Below, piece by piece: positions 8,520 to 17,261 of a stretch of 64,000 nucleotides of DNA. Source of the DNA: Desulfitobacterium sp038181555 (GTDB lineage Bacteria; Bacillota; Desulfitobacteriia; Desulfitobacteriales; Desulfitobacteriaceae); assembly GCF_038181555.1 (NCBI RefSeq), contig NZ_JBBWUA010000005.1, positions 91,201 through 155,200 of the forward strand, read 5' to 3'. The notes beneath the pieces were generated by a model, which searched no databases, was not told the origin of the DNA, and saw only the letters and a list, made by a program, of their open reading frames with translations. Within the stretch, counting starts at the first letter, position 1, and every line of letters begins with the position of its first letter. A program made the position numbers and the translations under genes.

Positions 8520-9623
8520 TTAAGAGGTGCGTACAGGTAAAGCGAGGTAAAGATAGTCTGGATCATCCACAGGTCGAATAATACCGGGGCTATAGGGCCC
8601 GGATAATTCAAAAATAATCTCTTCTGAGTCGATAATTTTAAGAACATCTAATAAAAATTTGGAATTAAAGGCGATCTTGACGTCATTACCTTCTTTGCGA
8701 ATTTCCATTTGCTCGGAAATCTTTCCCAAGTCAGAGGTTTGATCAATGGATAAATGTTCCGTGTCGATGGTCAACTTGATAATGCTCGCATGACTACCAT
8801 CCCGCGCTAACAAAGAAGCCCTTTCTACTGATTCTTGGAATAGCTTAGTTGGAAGTATAATCTTCGTCTGGCAGGATTGAGGAATGACTTGTTTATAATT
8901 TGGAAATTGCCCTTCAATTAAGCGAGAGAGAAGATAAACAGAGCCAAACTGAAAAACGATTTGGGATGGATTGAAACGAATAAGCAAATTTTCATCTTCA
9001 TCTTTAAGTAAGCGATAGATTTCTCCTAAGGTCTTGGCTGGAATAATCCCTTGAAACTTAAATTTATCGGAGTTAGTGATTTCCGCAAATCGATAAGCTA
9101 AACGATGGGTATCGGTAGCAATTAATCGAATTGTATTATCTTCTATCTGCAAAAGACAGCCTGTAAAGACAGGACGGCTTTCTTCAGTTGAGCAGGTAAA
9201 GATTGTTTGCTTAATCATCGTTTTAAAAAGGGATACAGGTAAAGTGAATGTTTCTGCATCTAAGAGATCCGGTAATAAAGGAAACTCTTCTGGGTCATAT
9301 CCTCTCAGGGATAAATCCGATTCATAATATCTAATAGTAAGAACATCATTTTCTAATTCTAAAACGATGGCAGCATCAGGCAGTTTGCGAACAAGATCAG
9401 AGAAAATTCGGGAGGGCAGAACGACGACCCCTTCTTCTTCAACTTGGGCAGGAACTACACAACGAATGCCAATTTCTAAATCAGTGGCTTCAAATATTAA
9501 TGACTGTCCTTCTGCTTTAATCATGATACCTTGTAAAACAGGTAAGGTATTTTTATTTGAAACCGCTTTTTGGACAGTATTTACACCTGTCAATAAGGAA
9601 TCCTTTGAACAATAAACTTTCAT
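8520..9623 (-). CDS. dnaN: DNA polymerase III sliding clamp (beta subunit)
   Basis: Ring-shaped processivity factor, 367 residues, opening MKVYCSKDSLLTGVNTVQKAVSNKNTLPVLQGI, split here only for description, and ending with the family block YLALPVRT. Three clamp domains of about 120 residues each can be followed. AGGAGG lies seven bases before the ATG. It is downstream of dnaA across the second origin cluster, the standard Firmicute arrangement. Confidence 0.97.
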   Translation of the reverse strand: MKVYCSKDSLLTGVNTVQKAVSNKNTLPVLQGIMIKAEGQSLIFEATDLEIGIRCVVPAQVEEEGVVVLPSRIFSDLVRKLPDAAIVLELENDVLTIRYYESDLSLRGYDPEEFPLLPDLLDAETFTLPVSLFKTMIKQTIFTCSTEESRPVFTGCLLQIEDNTIRLIATDTHRLAYRFAEITNSDKFKFQGIIPAKTLGEIYRLLKDEDENLLIRFNPSQIVFQFGSVYLLSRLIEGQFPNYKQVIPQSCQTKIILPTKLFQESVERASLLARDGSHASIIKLTIDTEHLSIDQTSDLGKISEQMEIRKEGNDVKIAFNSKFLLDVLKIIDSEEIIFELSGPYSPGIIRPVDDPDYLYLALPVRTS

Positions 9624-9888
9624 TAGGCAGCCTCCTATAAATAACTTGGCAACAACAAAACTTTTAGGAATATTTTAAGGGGAATAATAATAAGATATTA
9701 ATTTAGTAGTATAAGTAGTATAGCTTGTCTCTATGTGGATAATTGGCTTAAGCCCTTGGGAGAGTATGTTTTAAAAAGAGTAAAAACATGTGAATTAATT
9801 CGGAATTTTATCCACATGTTAACATCCTCAATTATTTATAAATTTTATCCCAGCTTTACTGACATGTTATTCACATTATTATACCACA
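9624..9888. other. Origin region between dnaA and dnaN: DnaA boxes and probable unwinding element
   Basis: Two perfect DnaA boxes lie at 9734-9742 (TGTGGATAA) and 9808-9816 (TTATCCACA), with a one-mismatch box TTATTCACA at 9868-9876. Next to the first box, after a short GC-bearing spacer, 9704-9723 reads TAG TAG TAT AAG TAG TAT AG. This resembles the DnaA-trio element that guides origin melting in B. subtilis. The adjoining 9661-9703 is almost pure A/T. I infer this is the DNA unwinding part of a bipartite oriC. No gene is visible here. Confidence 0.8.
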
Positions 9889-11238
9889 TTAGGTGCTTTG
9901 AATGATTTTAATAATTTCATTGATTTTCCGATCAAACATTTGATCATTGCGGCGTGCTTCCGAAATTTTATCATGAGCGTGAAGGACTGTGGTATGATCT
10001 CTTCCGCCAAATTCATCCCCTATTCTCGGTAAAGAGCTATCGGTGAGTTCTCTAGATAAGTACATAGCAATTTGACGTGGAAAAGCAACTGCCCTTGTCC
10101 TCTTTTTCGCTTTAAATTCTGATAAAGAAAGATGATAGTAATCAGATACCGCTTGCTGAATTTTTTCTATGGTTATTTCCTTGGGTACATTAACAGGAAT
10201 AATATCTTTCAATGCTTCGGTAGCAGTTTCAATCGTAATGGGATTAGAGGTGAGAGAACCAAAAGCCATAACGCGAATTAATGCTCCCTCGAGTTCCCTT
10301 ATGTTGGAGTGGATTTTATCAGCAATATAAACCATCACTTCGTTAGCCACTTGTAAATTCTCTAATTTAGCTTTTTTACGGAGAATAGCGACTCGAGTTT
10401 CTAAATCTGGTGGTTGGATGTCTGTAATTAGACCCCATTCGAAGCGGGAGCGCAAACGGTCCTCTAAGGTAGGAATTTCTTTAGGAGGACGATCAGATGA
10501 AATGATGATTTGTTTGTTTGCGTCATGAAGGGCATTAAACGTATGGAAAAACTCTTCCTGGGTACCCTCTTTACCTGCAAGAAACTGAATATCGTCAATA
10601 AGTAATATATCCACATTTCGATAATGGTTACGGAACTCAATAGGATTCTGATCCCGGATCGATTCAATAAGTTCGTTGGTAAATTTTTCACTGGAGACAT
10701 AAAGCACGCGTGTACCGGGGGAGCGCTGAATAACAGCGTTACCAATAGCATGCATCAAGTGGGTTTTGCCTAATCCAACCCCTCCATAAATAAATAAGGG
10801 GTTATAGGCAAGTGCTGGAGATTCAGCTACGGCTAAAGCTGCAGCATGGGCAAAGCGGTTACTGTTACCAATGACGAAGGTATCAAAGGTATATTTAGAA
10901 TTTAAGGTCCGATTAGGGGGAGATTCCTCTTTGGTATCGGTCGAAGATATAAATACATCTTCTTTCTGATGTGCATCCTCTTGTTGCTGAGTAATAATAA
11001 AGCGCAGATTCATGGATTGGCCAAGGATCGATTGAACTGTAGAGCGAATCAAAGGGGAATAGCGACTCTCCAGCCAATCCTTCGCAAATTCATTGGGTAC
11101 ACTCACAATAAGTGTATCTCCCTCAATGTCGAGAAGGTGTGTCGAACTAAGCCAAGTCTCAAAGCTGGGTTTAGAGAGTTCAGTTTCTAATTTTGCTAGG
11201 GTTTCTTTCCAGAGAACATGAAGAGTACGGGGTGGCAT
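9889..11238 (-). CDS. dnaA: Chromosomal replication initiator DnaA
   Basis: AAA+ protein that binds DnaA boxes and opens the origin. Domain I occupies about 1-90, followed by a short linker. Domain III contains Walker A GGVGLGKTHL (about 152) and Walker B ILLIDDIQF (about 213). The domain IV helix-turn-helix ends with the DnaA signature GGRDHTTVLHAHDKI near 408. Length 449 is normal. GGGAGGATC precedes the ATG. DnaA-box clusters on both sides suggest autoregulation, as in relatives. Confidence 0.98.
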   Translation of the reverse strand: MPPRTLHVLWKETLAKLETELSKPSFETWLSSTHLLDIEGDTLIVSVPNEFAKDWLESRYSPLIRSTVQSILGQSMNLRFIITQQQEDAHQKEDVFISSTDTKEESPPNRTLNSKYTFDTFVIGNSNRFAHAAALAVAESPALAYNPLFIYGGVGLGKTHLMHAIGNAVIQRSPGTRVLYVSSEKFTNELIESIRDQNPIEFRNHYRNVDILLIDDIQFLAGKEGTQEEFFHTFNALHDANKQIIISSDRPPKEIPTLEDRLRSRFEWGLITDIQPPDLETRVAILRKKAKLENLQVANEVMVYIADKIHSNIRELEGALIRVMAFGSLTSNPITIETATEALKDIIPVNVPKEITIEKIQQAVSDYYHLSLSEFKAKKRTRAVAFPRQIAMYLSRELTDSSLPRIGDEFGGRDHTTVLHAHDKISEARRNDQMFDRKINEIIKIIQST

Positions 11239-11507
11239 TTTGTGATCCTCCCTTGTCGAATAAAAGTAGAAAATATGACAATAAAAAAGTTATACACAAA
11301 CTTATACACATTTGTGGATAACTTAATAAAATTTTTGCTGTGAATAATATATTTGCATAAATACTGCTCATGTAAAGAGGGTGTAAAAATATAATACCAA
11401 GTTTCGAGGGGGTTATCAACAGGAAGTTGGTCCTAAAAATATTTTATTCACAGGTGGATAACTTTTTCTACCCAGAGGTTATCCACACAGTATTTAATAA
11501 TGTCTGC
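11239..11507. other. Origin region upstream of dnaA: DnaA-box cluster
   Basis: Boxes seen: TTATACACA at 11290-11298 and 11302-11310, TGTGGATAA at 11313-11321, TGTGAATAA at 11339-11347, TTATCAACA at 11413-11421, TTATTCACA at 11444-11452, GGTGGATAA at 11453-11461 and a perfect TTATCCACA at 11479-11487. Eight boxes or near-boxes in about 200 bases, on both strands, mark this as the dnaA-upstream half of oriC. Gene direction also flips here: dnaA and everything to its left is minus, rpmH and almost everything to its right is plus. Confidence 0.85.
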
Positions 11508-11537
11508 TTGACAGAGCTAAAAAACTTAGAGTATAAT
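11508..11537 (+). promoter_or_regulatory. rpmH promoter
   Basis: Consensus TTGACA (11508-11513) and TATAAT (11532-11537) with an 18-base spacer, about 60 bases before rpmH. It lies directly beside the last DnaA box. Confidence 0.8.
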
Positions 11538-11597
11538 CTCAAGAGATATGCAATTTTTAGTGGTTTTTTCCCTTTCAAAGGAGGTGCAATAAAAGTT

Positions 11598-11732
11598 ATG
11601 AAACGTACTTGGCAACCGAAAAATCGTCGCCATCAGAGAGTACATGGTTTTTTAAGCAGAATGAGTAGCTCAACCGGTAGAAACGTGCTTAAACGCCGTC
11701 GTGCTAAAGGGCGGAAGAAATTATCAGCTTAA
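11598..11732 (+). CDS. rpmH: 50S ribosomal protein L34
   Basis: 44 residues, MKRTWQPKNRRHQRVHGFLS through the basic tail ending GRKKLSA, a full match to L34. The longer in-frame reading from 11427 crosses the promoter and is not real. An AAAGGAGGTG ribosome site precedes the ATG. rnpA follows, as in nearly all bacteria. Confidence 0.98.
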   Translation: MKRTWQPKNRRHQRVHGFLSRMSSSTGRNVLKRRRAKGRKKLSA

Positions 11733-11755
11733 GGCCGCAATCTTGTGGCCTTTTT
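11731..11755 (+). terminator. Terminator after rpmH
   Basis: AGGCCGCA pairs with TGTGGCCT (one G-T) around a three-base loop and is followed by five T. It may partly uncouple the abundant L34 message from rnpA. Confidence 0.75.
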
Positions 11756-11903
11756 CATGCTATTGAAAAGAAAAATATTTACTTTTTTTAGTATGGGGTA
11801 TTTTATTTCATCTTTATTTATAGAATAGGTTTATTCTAAGGTAGAGTGAGGAAAACTAAGTAAGATTAGGTAATACTACGACAATTGTGATTGTGGAGGA
11901 GCC

Positions 11904-12248
11904 ATGTTACAGAGAAATCTTAGATTGCGTCAAAAATCTCTTTTCAAAAAGGTTTTTGCACAAAGAAAAAGTTTCTCTGGAAAGTATGTTGTCGTTTATG
12001 TGGCAGAGGGTCCCTCAAAGTTCGGATTCATTGCCTCTAAAAAAGTCGGTAATGCTGTGGTTCGTAATCGGGCCAAGCGTTTAATGAGAGAAGTCATTCG
12101 GCGCCATCTTCTAGAGATTAAAGAAAATACTCAAATTATTTGTATTGCTCGTTCTTCTATTAAAGGAGTTTCTTATTCAGAAGTAGAAAATAGTCTTGTA
12201 AAAAGCTTATATAGAGCAAAAGCTATCAAGGGTGTGGAGCTAGGTTAA
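11904..12248 (+). CDS. rnpA: Ribonuclease P protein component
   Basis: Basic 114-residue protein that assists the RNase P RNA in 5' maturation of tRNA. The family signature is visible as KKVGNAVVRNRAKRLMREVI (about 54-73). GGAGG lies four bases before the ATG. yidD follows after 23 bases and yidC after that, an arrangement conserved across bacteria. Confidence 0.97.
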   Translation: MLQRNLRLRQKSLFKKVFAQRKSFSGKYVVVYVAEGPSKFGFIASKKVGNAVVRNRAKRLMREVIRRHLLEIKENTQIICIARSSIKGVSYSEVENSLVKSLYRAKAIKGVELG

Positions 12249-12271
12249 TTGTTCCATAGGATGGGATTAGT

Positions 12272-12478
12272 ATGAAAGCTATTTTGGTTGGATTAATTCG
12301 GTTTTATCAACGATTTATTTCTCCTCTAAAACGGCCATCTTGCCGCTTTTATCCGACATGCTCAGAATATTCTATTCAGGCTCTACAGAAATACGGGGTT
12401 ATCAAAGGAAGCTGGAAATCCCTTGTGAGGATTTCTAAATGCCACCCCTTTCACCCTGGCGGTTATGATCCGGTATAA
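12272..12478 (+). CDS. yidD: Membrane protein insertion efficiency factor YidD
   Basis: 68 residues with the family core RFYQRFISPLKRPSCRFYPT and CSEYSIQALQKYG, then CHPFHPGGYDPV. The conserved cysteines and amphipathic N-terminus are present. It assists YidC-dependent insertion of membrane proteins. The ribosome site is weak, so it is probably translated as part of the rnpA-yidD-yidC message. Confidence 0.95.
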   Translation: MKAILVGLIRFYQRFISPLKRPSCRFYPTCSEYSIQALQKYGVIKGSWKSLVRISKCHPFHPGGYDPV

Positions 12479-12489
12479 GGAGGGTTCTT

Positions 12490-13188
12490 GTGAGTACTTT
12501 TGTTGAATGGATGACTATATTATTGAAGTGGTTATATAGTCTAACTGATATGGTGGGATTAGCTAGTTATGGTCTAGCTATTATACTTCTAACCATAATC
12601 ATAAAAACTGTCATCTTCCCCTTGACCTGGAAGCAAATGAAATCTATGAGAAAAACCGTTGAGATTCAGCCAAAGCTTCAAGAACTTCAAAAGAAGTATA
12701 AAGGAAAGCCAGAGAAACTGAATCAAGAAACCATGGCTTTGTATAAAGAGCATAATGTGAACCCAGCAGGTGGTTGTCTACCCTTGATTGTCCAGCTGCC
12801 AATTTTCTGGGCCTTGTATCAGACTCTTTTTAAGTTTGGCAACTACATTTCGGATCCAAGTCAAGCGATGTTCCTAGGATTTGATATCACCGCGACTGGA
12901 AATATAGTTTTTGCCGTCCTGGCAGGGGCAACCACTTTTTTGCAGACAAAGCTTACTACCGCGACCAATCCAACTATGAATGCTGATAAAGGTGGCAAAC
13001 CTGATCCGACTCAATCAACTCAAAAAATGATGCTCTATTTTATGCCATTTTTTATGGCCTATATCGGTTGGACTGTTCCTGCTGGACTGGCGTTGTACTT
13101 CTTAACAATGAATATTGTTTCGATATTTCAACAGCTTTATATCAATCGCAGACTTGATAAAGAAAAGTTAGATGCTGCTGCTTCATAA
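12490..13188 (+). CDS. yidC: YidC/OxaA membrane protein insertase (SpoIIIJ type)
   Basis: 232 residues starting at a GTG with AGGAGG upstream. The YidC/Oxa1 core has about five membrane segments, with the cytoplasmic hairpin KQMKSMRKTVEIQPKLQEL and the block NPAGGCLPLIVQLPIFWALY. There is no large periplasmic domain and no lipobox, unlike Bacillus SpoIIIJ/YqjG. It inserts proteins alone or with SecYEG. jag lies downstream, as in the spoIIIJ-jag operon. Confidence 0.96.
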   Translation: MSTFVEWMTILLKWLYSLTDMVGLASYGLAIILLTIIIKTVIFPLTWKQMKSMRKTVEIQPKLQELQKKYKGKPEKLNQETMALYKEHNVNPAGGCLPLIVQLPIFWALYQTLFKFGNYISDPSQAMFLGFDITATGNIVFAVLAGATTFLQTKLTTATNPTMNADKGGKPDPTQSTQKMMLYFMPFFMAYIGWTVPAGLALYFLTMNIVSIFQQLYINRRLDKEKLDAAAS

Positions 13189-13235
13189 GCTTGGTGGCAA
13201 CCTAGGTAAGTTTGCTTGACTGAGGGAGGGTATCC

Positions 13236-13877
13236 ATGAGATTTGCTGAGAAAACCGGTAAAACTGTCGATGAGGCCATCAGTGCTTGTCTCGCTGAATT
13301 AGGGGTAGATCGAGATCGAGTAAAGATCGAGGTTCTAGAGGAGCCTACAAAAAAAGGACTTTTTGGTTTACTAGGAACCACCCAAGCGAAAGTGCGGGTT
13401 ACATATGAGGATTCACCAGGTGAAATAGCTAGTGTCTTTCTTAAGGATGTATGCGACTCCATGGGAGTTAGTGCTGAATTTAATTGGTCACAGACGACGG
13501 GTCAGCATTGGCTTGTTAATATCACTGGAGAAGAGCTCGGTATATTAATTGGCCGCCGTGGAGATACTCTAGAAGCTCTCCAATACTTAACCAATCTTGC
13601 TGTTTCTAAACAGCTTTCTGAGAAAGTACGGATTATCGTGGATGTGGAAGGATATCGTCAACGGCGCGAAGAGACTTTAGTCCGTTTGGCGAAGCGACTT
13701 TCCGATAAGGTAAAGCGTACAGGAACACGAGTGGTTCTCGAACCTATGAATCCTCATGAGAGAAGGATTATTCATACAGCATTGCAAGAAGAAACTCACA
13801 TCTCGACTTTTAGTGAAGGTGAAGAGCCCAATCGTAAAGTAGTCATTTCTTTAAAACGGACCAAAGAGAATTTCTGA
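13236..13877 (+). CDS. jag: RNA-binding protein Jag/KhpB (SpoIIIJ-associated)
   Basis: 213 residues in three parts: Jag_N domain (1-50, ending KKGLFGLLGT), a KH-II domain with LIGRRGDTLEALQYL (about 108-122) and an R3H domain at the C-terminus (MNPHERRIIHTALQE). In Gram-positive bacteria this protein binds RNA together with KhpA and affects cell elongation. A strong terminator follows. Confidence 0.95.
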   Translation: MRFAEKTGKTVDEAISACLAELGVDRDRVKIEVLEEPTKKGLFGLLGTTQAKVRVTYEDSPGEIASVFLKDVCDSMGVSAEFNWSQTTGQHWLVNITGEELGILIGRRGDTLEALQYLTNLAVSKQLSEKVRIIVDVEGYRQRREETLVRLAKRLSDKVKRTGTRVVLEPMNPHERRIIHTALQEETHISTFSEGEEPNRKVVISLKRTKENF

Positions 13878-13905
13878 GGGGTGAGAGGTACCCCTCTTTT
13901 TTTTT
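13876..13905 (+). terminator. Terminator after jag
   Basis: Perfect stem GAGGGGT/ACCCCTC with a seven-base loop followed by nine T. The stem begins at the jag stop codon. Confidence 0.92.
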
Positions 13906-13962
13906 AATGTGTCGTAATTTTATTCAATACCAGTAAAATAGGATGGAAGTGGAGCGAATCCC

Positions 13963-15339
13963 ATGGATGATACGATTATTGCATTAGCGACAGCCTTAGG
14001 TGAGGGAAGTATCCATATCATAAGAATGAGTGGACCTCAGTCCCAAGGAATTATAGATAGTACCTTTGTTCCTCGTCACAGAGAACGCTGGCAAGAGAAT
14101 AAAAACTATACCTTGCATATCGGTCATTTTTATGGAGGAGATAAAATCCTTGATGAAGTCCTTGTGGGCAGAATGTTAGCTCCTAGCTCTTATACTGGAG
14201 AAGATGTTTACGAAATTAATTGTCATGGTGGCTTATTTGTGGCCGAACGGATAATGGAAGAATGTCTTCGCAAGGGTGCACGTTTAGCGGAAGCTGGAGA
14301 ATTTACAAAACGTGCTTTTCTAAACGGTAAGCTCGACTTGATTCAAGCTGAGGCTATTGTGGACTTGATTGGTGCAAAAACTGATATTTCCGCAGATCTC
14401 GCTCTGAATCAGATGAGTGGTCAGCTCTCGGAGAAGATTTCGGTACTGCGCGAACAGGTCTTAGAAACCCTCGCTTTCATTGAAGCAGGTATCGATTTTC
14501 CTGAAGACGGTGTAGAAAGTCTGGATCGAGATGCTCTTCTTCAGAGAATTGAACTTGGGCTTCGACATGCTCAGGATTTGTTCAATGGCAGCAGAACCGG
14601 GAGAATTCTGCGTGAAGGATTGATAACAGTCATCGTTGGACAGCCTAATGTCGGTAAATCCAGCTTATTGAACGCTCTTATGGGCGAAGATAGAGCTATC
14701 GTTACCGATGTCCCCGGGACGACCCGGGATGAAATCCGCGAATCCGTGAATGTGGGTGGTATCGTTTTACAGTTAGTTGATACTGCCGGCATCAGGGAAA
14801 GCGACGACCTAGTAGAAAAACTCGGCATTGAGCGCTCATGGAAGGCCATGGCAAGAGCAGACCTTATTCTACTCTTGGTTCAGGCTGGTGAAAAGCTCAC
14901 CGGGGAAGAGCTTGAGATACTAAAAAGATACCCTAAGAATACGATTGTCCTGGTTAATAAACTTGATCTTCTAGAAGGTGTGGATCTACCAGGGGATACC
15001 TTACCGGCGGAACCTCGACCTGGGGTGTGGATTCCCTTTTCAGTTAAAGAAGACATCGGTTTTGCCGAATTAGAAGCGGAAATCAAGAGGCGCGTCTATG
15101 AGGGCAACGAGGAAAGGGTTAAGGAACCCTTACTTTCGAATATTCGGCAAATCTCTGCTTTGGAGAGGGCAACTCTTGCTTTAACAAGTGGCCAAGAGTC
15201 CGTGCAGAAAGGATTGCCCTGGGATATCGTTTCCATTGATATTCGTCAAGCACTGCAAGAAATTTCGCAAATGACGGGGGATACTCTTCAGGAGTCCTTG
15301 CTTGATGATATCTTTTCAAGATTTTGTATAGGAAAGTAG
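13963..15339 (+). CDS. mnmE: tRNA modification GTPase MnmE
   Basis: With MnmG it forms the cmnm5 modification at the wobble uridine of several tRNAs. The N-terminal folate-binding domain runs to about 120, and the G domain is inserted in a helical domain, with G1 GQPNVGKSS (about 226), G3 DTAG and G4 NKLD. The C-terminal catalytic Cys lies in the terminal CIGK (Cys455). 458 residues is the usual length. GGAG precedes the ATG and mnmG follows after eight bases. Confidence 0.97.
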   Translation: MDDTIIALATALGEGSIHIIRMSGPQSQGIIDSTFVPRHRERWQENKNYTLHIGHFYGGDKILDEVLVGRMLAPSSYTGEDVYEINCHGGLFVAERIMEECLRKGARLAEAGEFTKRAFLNGKLDLIQAEAIVDLIGAKTDISADLALNQMSGQLSEKISVLREQVLETLAFIEAGIDFPEDGVESLDRDALLQRIELGLRHAQDLFNGSRTGRILREGLITVIVGQPNVGKSSLLNALMGEDRAIVTDVPGTTRDEIRESVNVGGIVLQLVDTAGIRESDDLVEKLGIERSWKAMARADLILLLVQAGEKLTGEELEILKRYPKNTIVLVNKLDLLEGVDLPGDTLPAEPRPGVWIPFSVKEDIGFAELEAEIKRRVYEGNEERVKEPLLSNIRQISALERATLALTSGQESVQKGLPWDIVSIDIRQALQEISQMTGDTLQESLLDDIFSRFCIGK

Positions 15340-15347
15340 GAGAAACA

Positions 15348-17261
15348 GTGGAGTACTTTGCTGGAAAATATGATGTTATTGTGGTTGGGGCTGGACATGC
15401 CGGTTGTGAGGCGGCTTTGGCTTCCGCACGCATGGGATGCCAGACCTTGCTGATGACCTTAAGCATTGACACGATTGCTCATATGCCCTGTAATCCTTCT
15501 TTAGGAGGACCAGCTAAGGGACATCTGGTTCGGGAAATTGATGCCTTGGGTGGGCAAATGGCCATCACCGCTGACGAAACCTCTATTCAGGCGAGGATGT
15601 TGAATACAGGAAAAGGTCCCGCTGTTCACGCTTTGCGGATACAATCAGATAAACAAGCATACCACCTCCATATGCAAAATGTTCTTATGGAGCAAGAAAA
15701 TTTAACCCTGCTTCAGGGTATGGTTGAGCAGATTAAAACGGCCCATGGTCAAGTTTGCGGTGTCGTAACGCGGACGGGGGCTTTTTTCGAAGCGCCGACG
15801 GTCGTCTTGACGAGTGGTACTTATTTACGTGGGCGGATTATTATTGGCGATGCCATGTATGAAGGCGGACCTAATGGACAGGAAACAGCGCAAAATCTTT
15901 CCGGGGCTTTAACTAAACTCGGACTGGAGCTGGGGCGATTTAAAACCGGCACCCCGCCACGGATCAATAAACGGTTTGTCGATTTTTCTAAATTCACTGT
16001 TCAGCCTGGGGATAGCACCCCTTGGCGATATTCCTTTCTGCCGACCCAAAGTATGTACTGGCAAAGGGATACAGACAAGCAGATCCCCTGTTGGTTAGGC
16101 TATACAACTCCGGAGACGCATGCAATCATTCAAAAAAATCTTCATCGAGCCCCTCTTTACTCTGGAAAAATCGAAGGCATTGGCCCTCGTTATTGCCCTT
16201 CCATTGAAGATAAGATAGTACGGTTTGCTGATCGTCCATCCCATCAGATTTTTCTCGAGCCGGAAGGTTGGGACAGTGATGAGCTTTATATCGCCGGTTT
16301 ATCCACCAGTATGCCTGAGGAAGTTCAATATGAGATATTGCAAAGTATACCTGGATTAGAGAAGGCCATGTTGCTTCGCCCAGGCTACGCCATTGAATAT
16401 GATTACGTCAAGCCCCATCAGCTTTCTCTGAGTTTGGAAGTACGCAAGCTCCCGGGTTTGTTCACTGCGGGTCAACTCAATGGCACTTCAGGCTACGAAG
16501 AAGCTGCTGCCCAAGGCTTATTGGCTGGAATTAATGCAGCTCAGCGAGTCAAAGGTAAAGATCCTTTTATTGTGCGACGTTCGGAAGGGTATTTAGGGGT
16601 GCTGATTGATGACCTAGTCAATAAGGGGGTGAAAGAACCTTATCGCCTTCTCACCTCACGGGCTGAATATCGCTTAATTCTCCGGCAAGATAATGCGGAT
16701 CTTCGTTTAACACCACGGGGAAGAGAAATCGGTCTCGTTGATGACCAGCGTTGGGAGATCTTTCAGAAGAAAAAGGATTCGCTCACTGAGATACATGCCT
16801 TATGGAGAGGAACGACCTTTTCTCCGCTTAATGAACAATTGATCGAGATCTTGGCAGCAGCCGGTTCTACCCCGGTCCATGGTGGGATAACTGCAGAAGA
16901 ACTGATGAGAAGACCGGAGATAACAATTAACGAGATGAAGCAACTCTTACCCCAATTAGCGGAATATGAGGAAGAGGCACTGCTAGAAGCGGGTATCGAA
17001 ATCAAATACACCGGATATATCGAAAAACAACTCTTAGAGATTGAACGATTGGCAAAGATGGAAGAGCGATTGATACCCGAGGTCATTATATATGATCAAA
17101 TTAAGGGTTTATCCACTGAAGGAAGACAACGACTTAAGGAAGTATCCCCGACGAATATGGGTCAAGCATCGCGAATTACCGGAGTCACCCCGGCAGATAT
17201 TTCGGTTATGCTTGTTTATTTGGAACAGCGCCGCAGAGGAGGACATGTTGATGCAACCTGA
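15348..17261 (+). CDS. mnmG: tRNA uridine 5-carboxymethylaminomethyl modification protein MnmG (GidA)
   Basis: FAD-dependent partner of MnmE. The dinucleotide fold is at the start (VVVGAGHAGCEAALASARMG), followed by the family motif NPSLGGPAKGHLVREIDALGG, cited in two parts: NPSLGGPAKGH and REIDALGG. The conserved ASRITGVTPADI and LEQRRRG ending is present. The start is a GTG at 15348 with AGGAG five bases upstream; a longer in-frame reading from 15324 would overlap mnmE. 637 residues. It overlaps rsmG by 11 bases. Confidence 0.97.
   Translation: MEYFAGKYDVIVVGAGHAGCEAALASARMGCQTLLMTLSIDTIAHMPCNPSLGGPAKGHLVREIDALGGQMAITADETSIQARMLNTGKGPAVHALRIQSDKQAYHLHMQNVLMEQENLTLLQGMVEQIKTAHGQVCGVVTRTGAFFEAPTVVLTSGTYLRGRIIIGDAMYEGGPNGQETAQNLSGALTKLGLELGRFKTGTPPRINKRFVDFSKFTVQPGDSTPWRYSFLPTQSMYWQRDTDKQIPCWLGYTTPETHAIIQKNLHRAPLYSGKIEGIGPRYCPSIEDKIVRFADRPSHQIFLEPEGWDSDELYIAGLSTSMPEEVQYEILQSIPGLEKAMLLRPGYAIEYDYVKPHQLSLSLEVRKLPGLFTAGQLNGTSGYEEAAAQGLLAGINAAQRVKGKDPFIVRRSEGYLGVLIDDLVNKGVKEPYRLLTSRAEYRLILRQDNADLRLTPRGREIGLVDDQRWEIFQKKKDSLTEIHALWRGTTFSPLNEQLIEILAAAGSTPVHGGITAEELMRRPEITINEMKQLLPQLAEYEEEALLEAGIEIKYTGYIEKQLLEIERLAKMEERLIPEVIIYDQIKGLSTEGRQRLKEVSPTNMGQASRITGVTPADISVMLVYLEQRRRGGHVDAT

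Noticed and set aside
11180..11419. 79-codon minus-strand ORF upstream of dnaA
   Set aside because: It overlaps dnaA in another frame and covers the DnaA-box cluster.
11427..11597. N-terminal extension of rpmH
   Set aside because: It would be translated from the DnaA boxes and the rpmH promoter; L34 itself starts at 11598 with its own ribosome site.
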